DNA of 61,760 nucleotides from Bacteroidales bacterium UBA5072. GTDB taxonomy: Bacteria; Bacteroidota; Bacteroidia; Bacteroidales; UBA10428. Each line of letters begins with the position of its first letter. Positions within the stretch are counted from its first letter, which is position 1. A program made the translations under genes and the position numbers. This document shows positions 59,322 to 61,760 of this stretch, piece after piece. Under the pieces are notes generated by a model that saw only the letters and a program-made list of their open reading frames with translations, had not been told where the DNA came from and did no database searches. The stretch is from contig DIAS01000141.1 of the NCBI GenBank assembly GCA_002415855.1, forward strand, positions 27,740 through 89,499, read 5' to 3'.

Positions 59322-61760
59322 CGCGCGATAACCCGAGAATAGAAAATAAAGTACTGCCCGTCACAGGTTTTCTGCTGTTTTTTTTACCGGCCATAGTTCT
59401 GCATGCACAGCAAAAATCAGTTTTCCGGGGTGTCGTTTTAGATGCAAGGGACAGAAGCACCCTGGTGGGTGCAAATATTAAGCTGAAAAAGGACTTCTCA
59501 ACGGGAACCATAACCGACCAGGAGGGCCGGTTTAACTTGCAGCTTAATCCCGGAACCTATACATTCATTGTTTCCTTCATCGGCATGAAACCAGATACGG
59601 TCACTTTCTCCCTGAAAGCAGGTGAAGCCATTGAAAAGGAATTCATACTTGTTCCCTTATGGAAGGAACTTGGGGAGGTTGAGGTGAAGGTGAGCAAATT
59701 CGACAAGCCCATCGAAGACATTACCGTTTCACTGGAAGTTATAAAGCCGGCTTTGATTGAAAATAAAAATACAAGGAGTATTGAAACAGCCCTTGATTAT
59801 ACACCCGGCCTTAATATCCTGGACAATGAGCCCCAGATTCGCGGGGGCAGTGGTTTTACTTTCGGGGTTGGCAGCAAGGTAGCTGTGCTGATTGATGATA
59901 TGCCCATGATATCGGGTGATGCCGGAAGACCTTATTGGGATCTGATACCTGTTGAGAATATTGAACATATCGAGGTTATCAAGGGTGCATCCAGCGTTCT
60001 GTCAGGCACTTCGGCCCTCAGTGGTGCCATCCATATCATGACCGCATCACCGAAGTCAGATCCGGTGAGCAAATTTACCACCTATACAGGATTTTATTCT
60101 GCTCCCAAAGACCATTCCATGAAATGGTGGAATGATTATCCTTACATCACCGGATTCAGCTTCCTGCATTCCAGACGTTACGGGAGCATTGACGTGGTCA
60201 TTGGCGGAAACGCTGATTGGGATCATAGTTATACGGGAGCGCCAATGCCGGGACCACTCGTAACCGATACCATCTCTGACTTCAGCGACAAACAGATGAG
60301 AAGCCAGAAATACCGGTTCAATTTCGGGATCAGGAAACACTCGCAAAAACACGAGGGTTTGAATTACGGGATAAATGGTAATTTCATGAAGTATGCCGCA
60401 CCCATGACGCTGGCGTGGCTCGATGATTCATCCGGATTTTACAGAGCATACCCGGGTGCCGTATACCTGCAGCAGCAATTTATTTTTTACCTCGATCCTT
60501 TTGTCAATATCTATACCGGTAATGGCGTGAAACACAGCATCAAAGCCAGGGTCCTGAACAACAGCTCCAGCATGACCAATAACCAGTCGGTTAACAGTAC
60601 ACTTATTTATGCGGATTACCAGTTCAGGCGCACTTACACTTTTATCAAGGGATTTGAGCTTATCGGCGGTCTGTCGTGGACACAATCGTTGGTTACGGCT
60701 GATATGTACAAGGCTTCAGGGTCGGCATTCAACAAGCAGTTTAACATTTCGGCCTATGCACAGGCCGAAAACAAGTTTAAGGAAATTATTAATACTTCAG
60801 TCGGTGTAAGGGGGGAATATTATCAGTTGAATGATTCCATTACAGCATTGAAACCCATTATCCGGGCGGGTATCAATTTCAAACTTTATCCGGGCACCTA
60901 TCTGCGGCTGTCCTACGGACAGGGATACCGTTTCCCAAGCATAACGGAGCGTTACATTAAAACATCGGCCGGCAGCTTTGCCGTTTTCGATAATCCCGCG
61001 CTTCAACCTGAAAGCAGTTGGAACACCGAGGTTGGATTGAAACAAATGTTCAAATTAAGGAATTATTACGGATACCTCGATTTTGCCGGTTTTATTCAAG
61101 AATATGGCAATACAATTGAATATCTTTTTGGATTCTGGGATCCTTCATTTGCCATAGCCGGGTTCAAGTTTCTGAACACCGGAAGATCAAGGGTATCGGG
61201 TGTTGATATTTCCTTTTCTGGCTCAAACAAGATTGGTCAGAACTCTGGGATAAGAGCAGTAGCCGGGTACAGCTATATTATGCCAAAAACGCTTCAGCCG
61301 GATTACGTTTTCGCAACCGATACCAGAAATGTGGAATACAGTTATGATTCAACCAGTATCGATCCTTCGGAGAATATCTTAAAATATAGATTCCTGCATA
61401 CCCTCAAGGCTGATATTGAGTTCTATACAAAAGTATTTTCAATAGGTTACAGCATAAAGTATTTCAGTAAGATCGTGAACCTGGACAAGGCCATTGCTGA
61501 TTTCGAGCGAGCAACGATCAATGCAGGCGGCACAGTTCAGCCCATCCTCTACATGGATTATTTCCATGAGCATAACAATGGAAATGTTGTTATGGATATA
61601 AGGGTAAGTGTCGAATTTGCCGGGAGGCACAAATTATCACTGATCAGCAATAATCTGCTAAACCGCTGGTATTCCTTGCGTCCATTAAAAGCTGAAGAAA
61701 TGCGGACAGTTATGCTGCAATATGTATACAATTTTGGTGGAGCTGCCGGGAGTCGAACCC
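59318..61760 (+). CDS. TonB-dependent receptor, open at the window end
   Basis: At least 814 codons, open at the last base. No ATG is available at the 5' end; TTG 59318 overlaps the upstream stop (TTGA). It gives a signal peptide (VTGFLLFFLPAIVLHAQ) followed by a carboxypeptidase-regulatory-like beta domain (FRGVVLDARDRSTLVGANIKL...TDQEGRF). The plug domain has ALDYTPGLNI, QIRGGSGF and HIEVIKGASSVLSGTSALSGAIHIMT. The long barrel region ends YVYNF, the expected terminal strand. The frame then continues into the 3' end of a tRNA on the other strand, and the stop lies outside the window. It imports a siderophore, vitamin or oligomer; the ligand cannot be told. Confidence 0.9.
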   Translation, partial: MTRDNPRIENKVLPVTGFLLFFLPAIVLHAQQKSVFRGVVLDARDRSTLVGANIKLKKDFSTGTITDQEGRFNLQLNPGTYTFIVSFIGMKPDTVTFSLKAGEAIEKEFILVPLWKELGEVEVKVSKFDKPIEDITVSLEVIKPALIENKNTRSIETALDYTPGLNILDNEPQIRGGSGFTFGVGSKVAVLIDDMPMISGDAGRPYWDLIPVENIEHIEVIKGASSVLSGTSALSGAIHIMTASPKSDPVSKFTTYTGFYSAPKDHSMKWWNDYPYITGFSFLHSRRYGSIDVVIGGNADWDHSYTGAPMPGPLVTDTISDFSDKQMRSQKYRFNFGIRKHSQKHEGLNYGINGNFMKYAAPMTLAWLDDSSGFYRAYPGAVYLQQQFIFYLDPFVNIYTGNGVKHSIKARVLNNSSSMTNNQSVNSTLIYADYQFRRTYTFIKGFELIGGLSWTQSLVTADMYKASGSAFNKQFNISAYAQAENKFKEIINTSVGVRGEYYQLNDSITALKPIIRAGINFKLYPGTYLRLSYGQGYRFPSITERYIKTSAGSFAVFDNPALQPESSWNTEVGLKQMFKLRNYYGYLDFAGFIQEYGNTIEYLFGFWDPSFAIAGFKFLNTGRSRVSGVDISFSGSNKIGQNSGIRAVAGYSYIMPKTLQPDYVFATDTRNVEYSYDSTSIDPSENILKYRFLHTLKADIEFYTKVFSIGYSIKYFSKIVNLDKAIADFERATINAGGTVQPILYMDYFHEHNNGNVVMDIRVSVEFAGRHKLSLISNNLLNRWYSLRPLKAEEMRTVMLQYVYNFGGAAGSRT
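61735..61760 (-). tRNA. tRNA gene, 3' end only
   Basis: Read leftward from the window end, the sequence gives a T-stem part GGG, the T-loop TTCGACT, the T-stem CCCGG, an acceptor strand CAGCTCC, discriminator A and encoded CCA (61737-61735). The rest, including the anticodon, lies beyond the window, so the amino acid is not assignable. It overlaps the downstream end of the TonB receptor reading frame. Confidence 0.85.

Noticed and set aside
1..61760. Prophage, integrative element or defence island
   Set aside because: No integrase, transposase, phage structural, restriction or toxin-antitoxin genes are visible; content is housekeeping and envelope.

Overview
The window looks like a contig from an anaerobic, free-living Bacteroidota, probably Bacteroidales-like. 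The evidence is two kinds of type IX secretion sorting domain, a PorP/SprF protein, an S46 dipeptidyl-peptidase, a DUF5916 protein, TAnnTTTG-type promoters, a small SRP RNA, a 287-residue primary sigma factor and a pyruvate:ferredoxin oxidoreductase. It starts inside a gene and ends inside a tRNA, as a contig broken at a repeat would. I see no phage, insertion sequence or CRISPR array. Most of it is ordinary core genome.

Layout. 1-4.9 kb (+): secreted and surface proteins (a type B sorting domain beside PorP/SprF, a papain-like protein with a type A sorting domain, a GH26 mannanase-like lipoprotein). 4.9-13.6 kb (-): a tightly packed run of GT-C glycosyltransferase, DUF2520 protein, KdsC-like phosphatase, UbiA prenyltransferase, Maf, S46 peptidase, small monooxygenase and iron-type alcohol dehydrogenase, with several ATGA-type overlaps. 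13.8-16.6 kb (+): a methyltransferase-glycosyltransferase fusion, a second methyltransferase and a small three-repeat lipoprotein. 16.7-20 kb (-): a DUF5916 outer-membrane protein and a duplicated alpha/beta-barrel protein. 20-26.3 kb (-): ilvD-ilvB-ilvN-ilvC plus a rhomboid protease.

The most notable element is in front of ilvD. A consensus promoter, a 20-codon leader peptide with 12 Ile/Val/Leu residues, a 13-bp antiterminator overlapping the leader stop codon, and a terminator with a U tract form a complete transcription attenuator for the branched-chain amino acid operon.

26.4-36 kb: a methyltransferase, a VOC protein, the SRP RNA (- strand) with its own promoter, DUF4199, two GT2 glycosyltransferases, then a full GDP-D-glycero-alpha-D-manno-heptose pathway in three genes (GmhA, HddA and an HddC-GmhB-P-loop kinase fusion), and asparagine synthase. 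36-48.4 kb: TPR protein, NUDIX, MiaA, MFS, aconitase, AsmA-like/GT51 protein, a YD-repeat-like secreted protein, Sua5/YciO and ComEC. 48.6-58.3 kb: housekeeping genes (DHODH-like, def, ruvX, nifJ/por, rho, rpoD, rpe). 58.4-61.8 kb: a type A-sorted secreted protein and a TonB-dependent receptor whose reading frame runs into a tRNA on the other strand.

Several intergenic spacers hold short degenerate tandem repeats of unrelated words (ttttcac, gggacaagg, gattaccgat, actggtgat). In at least three cases the repeat reaches into the terminal codons of the adjacent gene.
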